Assembly: GCA_963677755.1 (NCBI GenBank)
Contig: OY782506.1
Location: 248,001-312,000 of the forward strand
Origin: JAIOSF01 sp963677755
Lineage (GTDB): Bacteria; Campylobacterota; Campylobacteria; Campylobacterales; Arcobacteraceae
Direction: 5' to 3'
DNA length: 64,000 nt
Of the stretch, positions 10,015-19,401 are shown in pieces; positions within the stretch are counted from its first letter, which is position 1, and the number at the start of each line of letters is the position of its first letter. Made by a program: the position numbers and the translations under genes. Below the pieces are notes generated by a model, which was not told the DNA's origin, searched no databases, and was given only the letters and a program-made list of their open reading frames with translations.

Positions 10015-10015
10015 T

Positions 10016-11878
10016 ATGAAAAAACCGATAATATTTTCGATACTTTTTTTAATAGGTTTGTTTTGTTTGGGATATAATAAAATAGATACAAGAGATAAAA
10101 TAACTAACTATTTTTATGTTAGTGAAAAGCTTGGAAAGATTTATACTCTTAATAATAATTTGGATCTTTTTAAAAGCAATATTTTGCATTATAATAATTA
10201 TGATCATATTGAAAATGATATAACAGGGATAAAACAAAATTTTTTATTTATATCTTCAAATCATTCTATTCAAAATACTAATTTTAAAATAACTTTAGAA
10301 AATTTACAAAAAGATTTTGAGAAAAAGATATTTATTATTCAAAAAATAAAGTCATATAATGCAGTATTAAATAACTCTTTTCGATATATCCAAAAACTAA
10401 AATACAAAATAAAATCAAGAGAGTTAATAGAGTTGTATTTTACTATCTCAACTTTAGATAAAAATGAAAATGTCAACTACTCTGAATATTTAAATAAAAT
10501 TGATACATTAAAAACCACAAATCGTTCTGAAAGAATCTTCTTATCCCATGCAAAAATATTATTTAATTATTTTCAAGATATGTCTTTCATACTTGAAGAA
10601 GATAGTGAGTTACAAATATTAGATAAATTGCAAAATCTTATGGATGAATATGATAGGTTATCTCACAAAAATATAAATAAGGCACATATTCTAGTAGCAG
10701 CATTATTTATTTTGCTAATCCTTTCTATCTTTTTATATTTGTATGATGCCTACAAAATATATATTAAACAAAAAGATTTAAAAAAGTTTAGAAATACTAT
10801 TGAAAACAGCGATAATATAATAATCATTACAGATAGATATGAAAATATAAAGTTTGTTAATAGAGCATTTACTGAAAATTATGGGTATACAATGGAAGAG
10901 GTAGAAGGGGAAAAACCTTCTATACTAAAATCAGGTGAACATGATGATAAGTTTTATAAAGAACTTCATGAAACTATACATGGTGGTAAAAAATGGGTAG
11001 GTACATTTATTAATCTTGATAAATCAGGTGAAAAACAATATGAAAAAGCTTCAATAACACCTATTTTTGATGATAATGGAGATATAGAAGAGTTTGTGGC
11101 TATTAAATTAAATATTACAAAAGAGATAGAAACACAACAGGCTTTACGAGAAAGTGAACAAATGATGATGCAACAGTCAAAAATGGCTAGTATGGGAGAG
11201 ATGCTTTCAAATATTGCACATCAATGGAGACAACCATTATCAATAATCTCTACAGTCGCTAGTGGGATAAAGGTAAAAAAACAATTTTCGACACTGAGTG
11301 ATGAAGAACTTGTAAAATATATGGATGATATAGGAGACTCAGTACAATTCTTATCAAAAACAATTGATGATTTTAGAGATTTTTTCAAACCAGATAAACA
11401 AAAAGTTGAATTTAGTGCTATAAGTGTTGTTGATAGAAGTTTAAAAATTTTAGAAGCAAGTTTTAAAAATCATAATATTGAAATAATTAAAAAAGTTCGA
11501 GATGTGAAGCTTCTTCAGTTAGATGGAGAGTTGATGCAAGTTTTAATTAATGTATTAAATAATGCAAAAGATATTCTTAAAGAAAATGAGATAGAAAACA
11601 GAGTAATTGAGATAGAGGCATACCAAAAAAATAATAGAGCAATTTTTACTATTCATGATAATGCTGGAGGTGTTCCAACAAATATTGAGGAGCATATATT
11701 TGAACCATATTTTACAACGAAACATAAGTCTCAAGGTACAGGAATAGGGCTTTATATGTCTCATCAGATTATTACAAAACATATGGAAGGTTTTATTAGT
11801 GTTGAAAATACACCAATAACTTATAAAAATAAAGAGTATATTGGTGCAAAATTTACTTTAGATATACCGTTAAAGTAA
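10016..11878 (+). CDS. Sensor histidine kinase with all-helical periplasmic domain and PAS
   Basis: A 620-residue membrane kinase. TM helix 1 spans about residues 5-20. A helix-only periplasmic region of about 200 residues follows and resembles the DAHL sensor domain. TM helix 2 is at about 224-243. A PAS domain is at about 260-370 (YGYTMEEVEGEKPSILKSG), His402 lies in IAHQWRQPL, and the ATPase carries DNAGGVP and GTGIGLYM. No response regulator gene is next to it. It starts 1 bp after the cytochrome c peroxidase gene. It ends tail-to-tail with the next minus-strand gene, 1 bp apart, with no visible terminator. Confidence 0.9.
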   Translation: MKKPIIFSILFLIGLFCLGYNKIDTRDKITNYFYVSEKLGKIYTLNNNLDLFKSNILHYNNYDHIENDITGIKQNFLFISSNHSIQNTNFKITLENLQKDFEKKIFIIQKIKSYNAVLNNSFRYIQKLKYKIKSRELIELYFTISTLDKNENVNYSEYLNKIDTLKTTNRSERIFLSHAKILFNYFQDMSFILEEDSELQILDKLQNLMDEYDRLSHKNINKAHILVAALFILLILSIFLYLYDAYKIYIKQKDLKKFRNTIENSDNIIIITDRYENIKFVNRAFTENYGYTMEEVEGEKPSILKSGEHDDKFYKELHETIHGGKKWVGTFINLDKSGEKQYEKASITPIFDDNGDIEEFVAIKLNITKEIETQQALRESEQMMMQQSKMASMGEMLSNIAHQWRQPLSIISTVASGIKVKKQFSTLSDEELVKYMDDIGDSVQFLSKTIDDFRDFFKPDKQKVEFSAISVVDRSLKILEASFKNHNIEIIKKVRDVKLLQLDGELMQVLINVLNNAKDILKENEIENRVIEIEAYQKNNRAIFTIHDNAGGVPTNIEEHIFEPYFTTKHKSQGTGIGLYMSHQIITKHMEGFISVENTPITYKNKEYIGAKFTLDIPLK

Positions 11879-11879
11879 T

Positions 11880-12716
11880 TTAAATAATTGTTTGGTGTAA
11901 AATAGAACATTTTGAAAGTGTTGGAGTATTCTCAAGTTTTGCATGAGAAAAAATGTCATCAAAACTATATAATAAACTATCATAAATATATACATATATC
12001 TCATCTCCAATCTCTAAAAATGTACTTTCTCCAAATTTAGTATAACTAGTAGCCCCAATACTTATTATCAAGCCTTCTGGATAGTTACATTGTTTAATGT
12101 AGCTATTTAAATCTTCAAGTGGACCTTCCTCTTTTTGAGTATTTAATTTATTGATAATCCAGTTTTTTAATTGAGCATAAAAATAATTATAGGTTTCTAC
12201 AGGGCTATCTTCTCCATAAGGATAAATAACCCCATCTCTTTTGAGAAAAGAAGCTATATGATAACTTCCCATTATTCCCCCTTTTTCAAATTTATCTATA
12301 GGAATTATTTGCGAGGAGATACCTTTTGTTTCCTCCCCCCAGTTTTTTTTCTCACTTATCTTTTTTGCTCCCTCTTTTCTTATACTACAATCATTATAAG
12401 CTGTAAAAAAATTTGGGATAATATCTTTTACTTTATTATTTTCATAAATTACTTCACATATAAGTGCAACTTCTGGTTCCATTTGTAGGTTTCCCTCTTT
12501 TGTTCGAGGGTGTCTTATATTTTCACTTGAAAGGGGATATGTTCCTAAAAAAGAGTTATTAAGTGGCAAATAAAAAGGGAATATTCCTTTTGGTGCTTTT
12601 TGATCTTCTACTTTTACATTAATAAAATCACTTGCTTCTCCCGCTTGTTCTAAATGGTGTGCAAAATTTCCTGCTATCCCAAAACCTATAAATTTTTTTA
12701 AATGTTGTTTACTCAT
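11880..12716 (-). CDS. Conserved hypothetical protein (DUF5718-like)
   Basis: 278 residues, soluble, no signal peptide. The opening KKFIGFGIAGNFAHHLEQAGEASDF is recalled as a conserved Campylobacterota family annotated as DUF5718. That assignment is from memory and is not proven here. Later segments such as EPEVALICEVIYENNK and DIIPNFFTAYNDCSIRKEG are reminiscent of fumarylacetoacetate-hydrolase-fold proteins, whose metal ligands are Glu and Asp, so a small-acid hydrolase is one possibility. It stands alone on the minus strand. A consensus-like start (agaagagatATG) is at 12716. Confidence 0.75.
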   Translation of the reverse strand: MSKQHLKKFIGFGIAGNFAHHLEQAGEASDFINVKVEDQKAPKGIFPFYLPLNNSFLGTYPLSSENIRHPRTKEGNLQMEPEVALICEVIYENNKVKDIIPNFFTAYNDCSIRKEGAKKISEKKNWGEETKGISSQIIPIDKFEKGGIMGSYHIASFLKRDGVIYPYGEDSPVETYNYFYAQLKNWIINKLNTQKEEGPLEDLNSYIKQCNYPEGLIISIGATSYTKFGESTFLEIGDEIYVYIYDSLLYSFDDIFSHAKLENTPTLSKCSILHQTII

Positions 12717-12798
12717 ATCTCTTCTTCTTAAATTATTTTTTTGATTGTAACATAACTTGTTTTATGCTAATATATTATAAATTAAAAAAGGATATAAA

Positions 12799-13011
12799 AT
12801 GTCAACAACAACACAAATAGAAACAATCGAATTATCTGGAACAAAAAAAGGTGTAATCAGTATTGCAAATATTACAGAACCTTATGGTGCTGGAACAGAT
12901 CCTGTTACAAGTATTGGTATATCACTAGTTGGGAATGATGTGGAGTGGAAAGTTCATATTCCAAAAGAAAATATAGATGATGTGATAGAAGCACTTAAAA
13001 AAGCAAAATAA
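12799..13011 (+). CDS. Small acidic hypothetical protein
   Basis: 70 residues with a good ribosome site (aaaaaggatataaaATG). No signal peptide or membrane segment is present. The sequence alternates likely strands and ends in a short helix (NIDDVIEALKKAK). Nothing in it identifies a function. It is a single-gene unit with an AT-rich promoter-like stretch upstream (about 12,740-12,785) and a hairpin downstream. Confidence 0.7.
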   Translation: MSTTTQIETIELSGTKKGVISIANITEPYGAGTDPVTSIGISLVGNDVEWKVHIPKENIDDVIEALKKAK

Positions 13012-13036
13012 TATTTAACTCTATTCGTTAAAAAAC

Positions 13037-13069
13037 ATGAAGATAAATTAAGTGATTTTTTATCTTCAT
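13037..13069. other. 11-bp-arm hairpin downstream of the small hypothetical gene
   Basis: ATGAAGATAAA at 13037-13047 pairs with TTTATCTTCAT at 13059-13069 across an 11-base loop. A T-run follows only when read on the minus strand (the a-run at 13,030-13,035). It would therefore terminate leftward transcription best. On the plus strand it could still stabilise the 3' end of the 12,799-13,011 transcript. Confidence 0.45.
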
Positions 13070-13191
13070 TTATCTCTTAAATTAAGGGGAAAACTGAGTG
13101 AAAAACTTATAATCAACTCTCCTTATTTGTTCATATTACATTAATATTAATATGATACTATTATACCTTAAAATTAAAACAAAGGTGGTCT

Positions 13192-14874
13192 ATGAAAAAT
13201 ATTTTAATAATATTGTTTTTTATAACTTCATTATTTTCTGAAGATGGTTTTTTAGAGCCTGATAAAGCTTTTCAAACAACAATCACGAAAAATGATAATG
13301 GTGTTGAGTTTAAAATTGTTTTAGATAAAACAATTTATTTATATGACGAATTTTTAAAAGTATCAATCAAAGAACCAAAACAAATTGATATAACAAAAGA
13401 ACTCACAATTGCTTCTCCTATAGAATATGATGGTTTTCAAGTACATTTTCATGAAGTTGTTATTCAAGTACCACAAAGTTTAATAGATGAAAAAATAGGT
13501 GCTGGAAATAATTATACTTTAGAACTAGGATATCAAGGTTGTTCGAAAAAAGGTTTATGTTATTCACCTATGTCCAAAGAGTATAAATCAGATATAACCC
13601 CAACAGTTGCTTCAAAAAAAACATCTTCTAAAGAAGTTGTAACAACTGCAAATGAACCTGTAAATGAAACAGATGCAATTGCTCAAACTTTAAAAGATGG
13701 AAGTATTCTTCTAATACTTGCTACATTTTTTGGATTTGGGTTATTGCTTGCTTTAACACCTTGTATATTTCCTATGATTCCTATTTTATCTGGTATTATT
13801 GTAAAAGAGTCAAATAAAGCAGATGGAAAGATGTCTGCAGGTCGTGGATTTTTCCTTTCTTTAGTGTATGTTCTTTCTATGGCAGCAGCTTATACAATAG
13901 CAGGTGTACTAGCAGGAGTATTTGGTGCGAACATTCAAGCGATGCTTCAAAATCCATATGTAATTGTGGCATTTGTTGCTATTTTTATAGCATTGGCTTT
14001 TTCAATGTTTGGATACTATGAGATAGGACTTCCAGCTTCTTGGCAAACAAAATTAAATAAAACAAGTGATGAAAGTAGCAAAAAAGGTGGTCTTGTAGGT
14101 ATTGCAGTGATGGGATTTATCTCTGCTCTTATTGTAGGTCCTTGTGTTGCACCACCACTTGCTGGAGCTTTAGTATACATAGGTCAAACAGGTGATGCAG
14201 TCTTAGGTGGACTTGCTTTATTTGTGATGAGTTTAGGTATGGGTATGCCACTTCTTGCTATTGGAGTTGGAGCTGGTAAATATATGCCAAAACCAGGTGG
14301 ATGGATGACAACAGTATCTAAAGTATTTGGTGTAGTGATGTTAGCTGTTGCTATTTGGATGCTTGATAGAATTGTACCTTTTTTAGTTACAACAATACTT
14401 ATTATGATACTTGCTATGGGAAGTGCATTTTATTTAATCAAAAGTGGAAATAAATTTGGGAAAGTTGTAGCAGTTATTTTAATGGTAGCATCTTCATATT
14501 TTTTAATGCAAACTATGACAGCAAAAGAGGATAAACTTCACTATACATATGTAAAAACAGTTGAAGAGTTTGACAAAGTTGTAGCACACTCAGCAAAACC
14601 AGTTATGATTGATTTTTGGGCTACTTGGTGTGTAAGTTGTGTAGAACTTGATAATATCACTTTCAAAAATCCAGTTGTACGAGAAGAGCTTAAAAACTAT
14701 CTTTTAGTAAAAGTTGATGTAACAAAAAATACAGATGATGATAAAGCATTGATGAAAAAATTCAATCTCTTTGGACCACCAGCATTAATTTTTTATAAAG
14801 ATGGTGTTGAAGAAAAAAATAAAAGAATCATCGGTTTTAAAAATGCTGAAGATTTCTTAAAAATTGTAAAATAA
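13192..14874 (+). CDS. dsbD: Thiol:disulfide interchange protein DsbD
   Basis: It carries electrons from cytoplasmic thioredoxin across the inner membrane to periplasmic thiol proteins, for instance during cytochrome c maturation. After a signal peptide, the N-terminal periplasmic domain holds Cys117 and Cys123 (GCSKKGLC). The eight-helix membrane domain holds Cys191 (LTPCIFPM) and Cys318 (GPCVAPPL). The C-terminal thioredoxin-like domain holds Cys480 and Cys483 (WATWCVSC). All three redox pairs are therefore intact. Length 560 is usual. exbB and exbD follow closely, suggesting one transcript. Confidence 0.96.
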   Translation: MKNILIILFFITSLFSEDGFLEPDKAFQTTITKNDNGVEFKIVLDKTIYLYDEFLKVSIKEPKQIDITKELTIASPIEYDGFQVHFHEVVIQVPQSLIDEKIGAGNNYTLELGYQGCSKKGLCYSPMSKEYKSDITPTVASKKTSSKEVVTTANEPVNETDAIAQTLKDGSILLILATFFGFGLLLALTPCIFPMIPILSGIIVKESNKADGKMSAGRGFFLSLVYVLSMAAAYTIAGVLAGVFGANIQAMLQNPYVIVAFVAIFIALAFSMFGYYEIGLPASWQTKLNKTSDESSKKGGLVGIAVMGFISALIVGPCVAPPLAGALVYIGQTGDAVLGGLALFVMSLGMGMPLLAIGVGAGKYMPKPGGWMTTVSKVFGVVMLAVAIWMLDRIVPFLVTTILIMILAMGSAFYLIKSGNKFGKVVAVILMVASSYFLMQTMTAKEDKLHYTYVKTVEEFDKVVAHSAKPVMIDFWATWCVSCVELDNITFKNPVVREELKNYLLVKVDVTKNTDDDKALMKKFNLFGPPALIFYKDGVEEKNKRIIGFKNAEDFLKIVK

Positions 14875-14880
14875 GTTAGA

Positions 14881-15384
14881 ATGGATTTAATTTCTTACAT
14901 AGATAGAGGAGGGATAATAGTATATATCTTAATAGTTATGAATATTATTGGATTTACTATTATGCTTTGGAAAACTTTTGTATTTTTTCTTGCAAATATG
15001 AATATAAATCAAATTGCACAAGATATAATCTCTAGTTTAAAACTAACAAAAGAGTACGAAATAGCACAAGTGCAATCAACAGTTGCTTTACGAGTAAAAA
15101 AATTAGAAACAGGACTCAATACAGTAAAACTTATAGCTTCACTATCTCCTCTTATTGGACTTTTGGGAACTGTTGTTGGTATTTTAAATGCCTTTGATAG
15201 TATAAGTCATCTAGGACTTGGTGACCCCACTGTGTTTTCAAGTGGAATTAGTATTGCTCTTATTACAACTGTTGCTGGTCTTCTTGTGGCTATTCCACAT
15301 TATATAGGATACAACTATTTTATAGGTAGCTTAGATAGTATGGAGATAAAACTAGAAAAAATAATTCTTGATAAGATAGACTAA
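14881..15384 (+). CDS. exbB: ExbB/TolQ/MotA-family proton channel subunit
   Basis: 167 residues with three membrane helices: about 10-35, a segment near 80-105 containing LIASLSPLIGLLGTVVGI (the family signature), and about 125-150. With ExbD it forms the proton-driven motor that energises TonB or TolA. It starts 6 bp after dsbD and ends 6 bp before exbD. No tonB or tolA gene is in the window, so TonB versus Tol use is undecided. The symbol follows common practice for this short form. Confidence 0.85.
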   Translation: MDLISYIDRGGIIVYILIVMNIIGFTIMLWKTFVFFLANMNINQIAQDIISSLKLTKEYEIAQVQSTVALRVKKLETGLNTVKLIASLSPLIGLLGTVVGILNAFDSISHLGLGDPTVFSSGISIALITTVAGLLVAIPHYIGYNYFIGSLDSMEIKLEKIILDKID

Positions 15385-15390
15385 GAGATT

Positions 15391-15780
15391 ATGCGACATA
15401 AAAAAAGAGAGATTCTTACCCCTGATTTAACACCACTAATAGATATAGTTTTTATACTTTTAATATTTTTTATTGTGAGTTCTGTGTTTAAAAAAGAGGA
15501 GTTGGCATTAAATTTATCACTTCCAAGTTCTAGCGCGCAAGAGCTTGAAGTGGAGATAAAACAACTCAATATTGAACTCTCACCTACATCTTTAGCATAT
15601 CTTGGTAAAGTTGTTGATTTTACGCAATTTGATATTCAATTAGCAAATGTGACAAAAAAAGAGATCCCTGTAATATTAAGAGTGGATAAAGAGGTAAAAT
15701 ATGATAGGCTTATTAAAGTTTTAGATCTCTTACAAAAATACTCTTTAAATAACTTAGCTTTAGTTACTCAAGAGGATTAA
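15391..15780 (+). CDS. exbD: ExbD/TolR-family biopolymer transport protein
   Basis: 129 residues: a short cytoplasmic start (RHKKREILTPDLTPLIDIVFILLIFFIV) leading into one membrane helix, with the conserved proton-carrying Asp in PLIDIVFILLIFF. A periplasmic domain of about 85 residues follows (VILRVDKEVKYDRLIKVLDLLQ). It partners with the preceding ExbB. Its stop codon overlaps the stop of the convergent C-S lyase gene by four bases, so neither unit has room for a separate terminator. Confidence 0.87.
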   Translation: MRHKKREILTPDLTPLIDIVFILLIFFIVSSVFKKEELALNLSLPSSSAQELEVEIKQLNIELSPTSLAYLGKVVDFTQFDIQLANVTKKEIPVILRVDKEVKYDRLIKVLDLLQKYSLNNLALVTQED

Positions 15781-16940
15781 CTAAAAACTTTTACGATATT
15801 TTTAAGGGAGAGTTTTAACTCATCAAATGGTAAAGCAACATTTATTCTAAAACATTTTTCTCCCTCTTTTTGTGAAAAACTTTTCCCATCATTAAGCAAC
15901 ACTTTTGCTTCATTTGTAAGTTTTGCAAAGATCTGCTTATGGGAAAATTTAAACTGTGAAAAATCAAGCCAGATAAGATAAGTAGCTTCATTATGAATAA
16001 CTGTAAGTTTTGGTAAATGATTATTAAAATATTCATAGGTAAAAGTACAGTTTTTTTCTAGATAACTGCTAAGTTGTTGAATATAAACTAATCCTTTTTT
16101 ACTATAAGCACTTTTAATTGCAATTGGTGCAAAAATATTGAGTTCATCTATATATCTTTTTTTTATCTCTTGATGCAGTTGAGTATTTATAGATTCATTT
16201 TTACAAAGAGTATAGGCTATTTTTACCCCTGCTAGATTAAATGATTTTGTTGGGGAGTTTAACACAACACAATTGTTGTGGCACTCTTTTACATCTAATA
16301 TAGAATGAAAAGAGGTAAAACAAATATCACTGTGAATCTCATCGCTTATGATAATTATATTATTTTTTTGACAAATTTTTGAAAGTTTTTGTAACTCATT
16401 TTTACTCCATGCACGACCTATTGGGTTATGTGGATTACAAAGTATCAATAGCTTTGTTTTTTTTGATATTTTCTTTTTTAAATCTTTAAAATTAAACTCA
16501 TATTTATCATCTACTTTTTTTAACTTATTTTCTATAAGTGTTCGGTTATTAAGTTTCACAATATCATAAAATGGAGGATATACAGGGGTTTGAATAATCA
16601 CTTCATCGTCTTCATTACTTAAAGCACAGATACAACAAGCAAGAGAGCTTAGAACGCTTGGCATAAGATGTATGTCTTTTTTTTCTATTTTTAGTTTATA
16701 TCTCTCTTTTTGCCAAAAGATAATAGAATCAAACAGTGCTTTGTCAATATGAGGATACCCCATCACTTTTGTTTGCAGTGTTTTTTCTAAATCATCTAAA
16801 ATAAATTTAGGTACTTCAAAATCCATATCTGCAATCCACATAGGCTTTGTATCTTTAGAAACTTGAAATCTTTTTTCAATAGCATCGTATTTTATGCAGT
16901 TTGTATTTTGTCTATTTATATGTTTATCAAACTGTGTCAT
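15777..16940 (-). CDS. PLP-dependent C-S lyase, probable ovothiol sulfoxide lyase (OvoB role)
   Basis: 387 residues from the ATG at 16940, a fold-type I aminotransferase of the MalY/PatB beta-C-S-lyase group. KPMWIADMDFEVP is the usual N-terminal signature, CNPHNPIGRAWSK the substrate-loop signature, SDEIHSD the PLP-contacting Asp, and Lys232 in NSPTKSFNLAG the Schiff-base lysine. Its ATG overlaps the TAA of ovoA (TAATG). This coupling suggests that it cleaves the 5-histidylcysteine sulfoxide made by OvoA, giving the 5-thiol histidine, pyruvate and ammonia. A general cystathionine or cysteine-conjugate lyase is the alternative. Confidence 0.85.
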   Translation of the reverse strand: MTQFDKHINRQNTNCIKYDAIEKRFQVSKDTKPMWIADMDFEVPKFILDDLEKTLQTKVMGYPHIDKALFDSIIFWQKERYKLKIEKKDIHLMPSVLSSLACCICALSNEDDEVIIQTPVYPPFYDIVKLNNRTLIENKLKKVDDKYEFNFKDLKKKISKKTKLLILCNPHNPIGRAWSKNELQKLSKICQKNNIIIISDEIHSDICFTSFHSILDVKECHNNCVVLNSPTKSFNLAGVKIAYTLCKNESINTQLHQEIKKRYIDELNIFAPIAIKSAYSKKGLVYIQQLSSYLEKNCTFTYEYFNNHLPKLTVIHNEATYLIWLDFSQFKFSHKQIFAKLTNEAKVLLNDGKSFSQKEGEKCFRINVALPFDELKLSLKNIVKVFS

Positions 16941-19021
16941 TATTTTTTCTTCCAAACACTACATAAACTAAAAGTGTGTTGATATTTTCTACAATGCTCT
17001 TGTATCACAAACTCCACCTCAAAAGGTTTTTCTACTATTGTGAAGTTTTCTAATAATATTTTATTAAGGGTATCTTGAGAGTATATAGGAGTATTATTTT
17101 CTATTTTCCCACCTAGCCACTCTTTTTTATCAACATACTCTTCACTCCAAGTAAAAGGGGAAGCTATGATCAATATCCCATTTGAGTTGAGTTTTGAAGT
17201 GATATCAGCTAAAAACTTTCTACTATCATAAAGTCTATCTAGTAAATTTATAGCTACTATCATATCGTAGGAGTGAAAATTTGGTTTTAGATTACAAGCA
17301 TCCCCTTGCCAAAATTCTAACCCTTCCATATCAAGAGTTTCAAGTTCTAAATCTTTTAGCGTGATAGTTTTATCTTTTGTAATATCCCCTTCAACTTTTT
17401 GTTTATAATTAATATGTTTTTTCTCTTGTAGATCAATAGCTACTTTGATAAATCTAGCTGAAAAATCTATCCCTGTGACACTTGGAAAATATTTTTTAAG
17501 TTCAAAACTACATCGACCTACACTACACCCTAAATCTAAAACTTTTTTTGTATTATCATTACTATATTTTTTCGCAATTTTCGCAATTGTTTTAGGGAAG
17601 TTCTTTACTCCTAAATACTCCTGCCCATAATGAAACTCACAATACTGAGCTACTATCTCATCACTTTCATAATACTCAACCTCTTCATTGATATTTTCAG
17701 TTGTGTGAATATATCTAAATCCAGCATGTTGATAGAAATGTTTTCTAAAAGCATATCGTGCACTTTTAAGTATCTCATTTCCTTTACTAGCCCATGAACC
17801 ACCTTTGATAAGATTGTGTTTACCATCAAAAGTGGGAACAGAAAAATCATCATAAATAGGGTGTACTTTAAATCCATCAAAGGCATCTATTGGTGTACTA
17901 CTCCACTGCCATACATTTCCAACTACATCATAAAAATCACCATGTTTAAACATATCAATTGGAGTTGAGGAAGAGTATTGATGATTGATATTTGCCTTTT
18001 CTAAAACTTCATTAGGGAGATTACAAACCTCTCTTAATCTATAATAATGTGCTTCAGTTGGAAGAGTGATATTTTTTGAAAGTTTTTCACTTTTGTATTT
18101 ACAAAAAGCTTCTGCTTCGTAACAGTTTACTTCAACTGGCCAATTAAGTGGCATGGGTATAATTTTTGTTAATGCTCTATATTTGTAGCCTGTTGTATCT
18201 TCTATCCAAAAAGGTGGGTGTTTGATATTGTTTTTATCTTTCCATTCCAAAGCTTCTTTTGTCCAAAATCTAGAAGTAGCGTATCCGTTATCATTTACAA
18301 ATTCTAAATATTCACTATTAGATACCAAATATTTAGATGCTTCAAAATTTTCTATATTTACAACATTTTTGCCATATTCATTATCCCAACCATAAAAATC
18401 ATTACTTTCATGTGATTTTCCTAAAACTACAGTATCCCCAGATACTTGTAAGAGTTCATTGGTTGGTGCAATATCACTATTTTCAAATATTTTAAAATAA
18501 GATGTATCTTTAACAAATTTTATATTAAGTTGTCTATGTAATACAGAAGATGTTTCAAAGTGGATATTTTCATGCTCAATCCCCATAATAATAATCCACA
18601 TAGGAGATTCCCAAGTTATAGGAAGTGTGAAGTTTACTGTTTGTATATATTCCACGACACTATGTTTTACTTTTTCTCGATACTCTTTTGTTTTTGCCAC
18701 AGTTGGGAATTGAATATTTTGTAAATCATCCCAACTCATCTCATCGACACCTATAGCAAAAATAGATTCTAGTTCAGGGTCAATTCGTTTTGAAATTTGC
18801 TGTGCTAAAATAAGTTTATTGATGTAAAAAACAGCAGTATGTCCAAAATAAAAAATAAGTTTATGTCTTAATGAATCTGGTTGTTCATAAAAGATATTTT
18901 CATCTATGAATATATCAAATACTTTTTCAAAACTCTCAAAAGTTTCTAAAAAATACTCTCTAATCTCTTCCCTTTTTTTCTCAATACTATTCCCATCTAA
19001 TGCTATATTTCTTTGTTTCAA
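16940..19021 (-). CDS. ovoA: 5-histidylcysteine sulfoxide synthase / methyltransferase OvoA
   Basis: 693 residues in three parts: an N-terminal DinB-like four-helix domain, a central formylglycine-generating-enzyme-type sulfoxide synthase domain (about 190-450, with NVWQWSSTP and IKGGSWASKGNEI), and a C-terminal SAM methyltransferase (VLDLGCSVGRCSFEL). The iron ligands expected for this family are visible as His61, His150 and His154 (HENIHFE). The enzyme joins cysteine to histidine at C5 using oxygen, and its methyltransferase domain N-methylates the later thiol to ovothiol A. The C-terminal methyltransferase separates it from ergothioneine synthases of the EgtB type. Confidence 0.9.
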   Translation of the reverse strand: MKQRNIALDGNSIEKKREEIREYFLETFESFEKVFDIFIDENIFYEQPDSLRHKLIFYFGHTAVFYINKLILAQQISKRIDPELESIFAIGVDEMSWDDLQNIQFPTVAKTKEYREKVKHSVVEYIQTVNFTLPITWESPMWIIIMGIEHENIHFETSSVLHRQLNIKFVKDTSYFKIFENSDIAPTNELLQVSGDTVVLGKSHESNDFYGWDNEYGKNVVNIENFEASKYLVSNSEYLEFVNDNGYATSRFWTKEALEWKDKNNIKHPPFWIEDTTGYKYRALTKIIPMPLNWPVEVNCYEAEAFCKYKSEKLSKNITLPTEAHYYRLREVCNLPNEVLEKANINHQYSSSTPIDMFKHGDFYDVVGNVWQWSSTPIDAFDGFKVHPIYDDFSVPTFDGKHNLIKGGSWASKGNEILKSARYAFRKHFYQHAGFRYIHTTENINEEVEYYESDEIVAQYCEFHYGQEYLGVKNFPKTIAKIAKKYSNDNTKKVLDLGCSVGRCSFELKKYFPSVTGIDFSARFIKVAIDLQEKKHINYKQKVEGDITKDKTITLKDLELETLDMEGLEFWQGDACNLKPNFHSYDMIVAINLLDRLYDSRKFLADITSKLNSNGILIIASPFTWSEEYVDKKEWLGGKIENNTPIYSQDTLNKILLENFTIVEKPFEVEFVIQEHCRKYQHTFSLCSVWKKK

Positions 19022-19106
19022 AACTTATCCTATTTTTTATTTAATTTTATTCTACCAAAAGATTGATTTGATACAATAATATCTACAACAATTTAAGGAA
19101 AAAATA

Positions 19107-19391
19107 ATGGCAACAGCAGCAGCAAGACATATATTAGTAGCAGATGAAGTGGTTTGTAATGAACTAAAAAAGAAAATAGCAGCAGGTGAAACAACATTTG
19201 AAAAAGCGGCAAAAGAGTATTCACAATGTCCATCAGGGCAAGAGGGTGGAGATCTAGGAACTTTTCCAAGAGGTGCTATGGTTCCTGAGTTTGATAAAGT
19301 GGTATTTGAAGAGGAAGTAGGGGTTGTTCATGGACCAGTGAAAACACAATTTGGATGGCACTTATTAGAAACAACTTCTAGAGAAGACTAG
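19107..19391 (+). CDS. Parvulin-type peptidyl-prolyl cis-trans isomerase
   Basis: 94 residues, a bare cytoplasmic parvulin domain with no signal peptide. Characteristic features are ARHILVADE at the start, CPSGQEGGDLGTFPRGAMVPEF in the middle and VKTQFGWHLLE at the end. It accelerates proline isomerisation during folding. A clear ribosome site (taaggaaaaaATG) precedes it. yajQ follows after 10 bp, probably on the same transcript. Confidence 0.92.
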   Translation: MATAAARHILVADEVVCNELKKKIAAGETTFEKAAKEYSQCPSGQEGGDLGTFPRGAMVPEFDKVVFEEEVGVVHGPVKTQFGWHLLETTSRED

Positions 19392-19401
19392 GAGATAATA
19401 T

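Noticed and set aside
13037..13069. Plus-strand intrinsic terminator
   Set aside because: The T-run that would be needed lies on the other strand, so it is listed only as a hairpin.
16940..19021. Ergothioneine synthase EgtB
   Set aside because: The C-terminal methyltransferase domain and the coupled C-S lyase fit OvoA; no EgtD-like gene is nearby.
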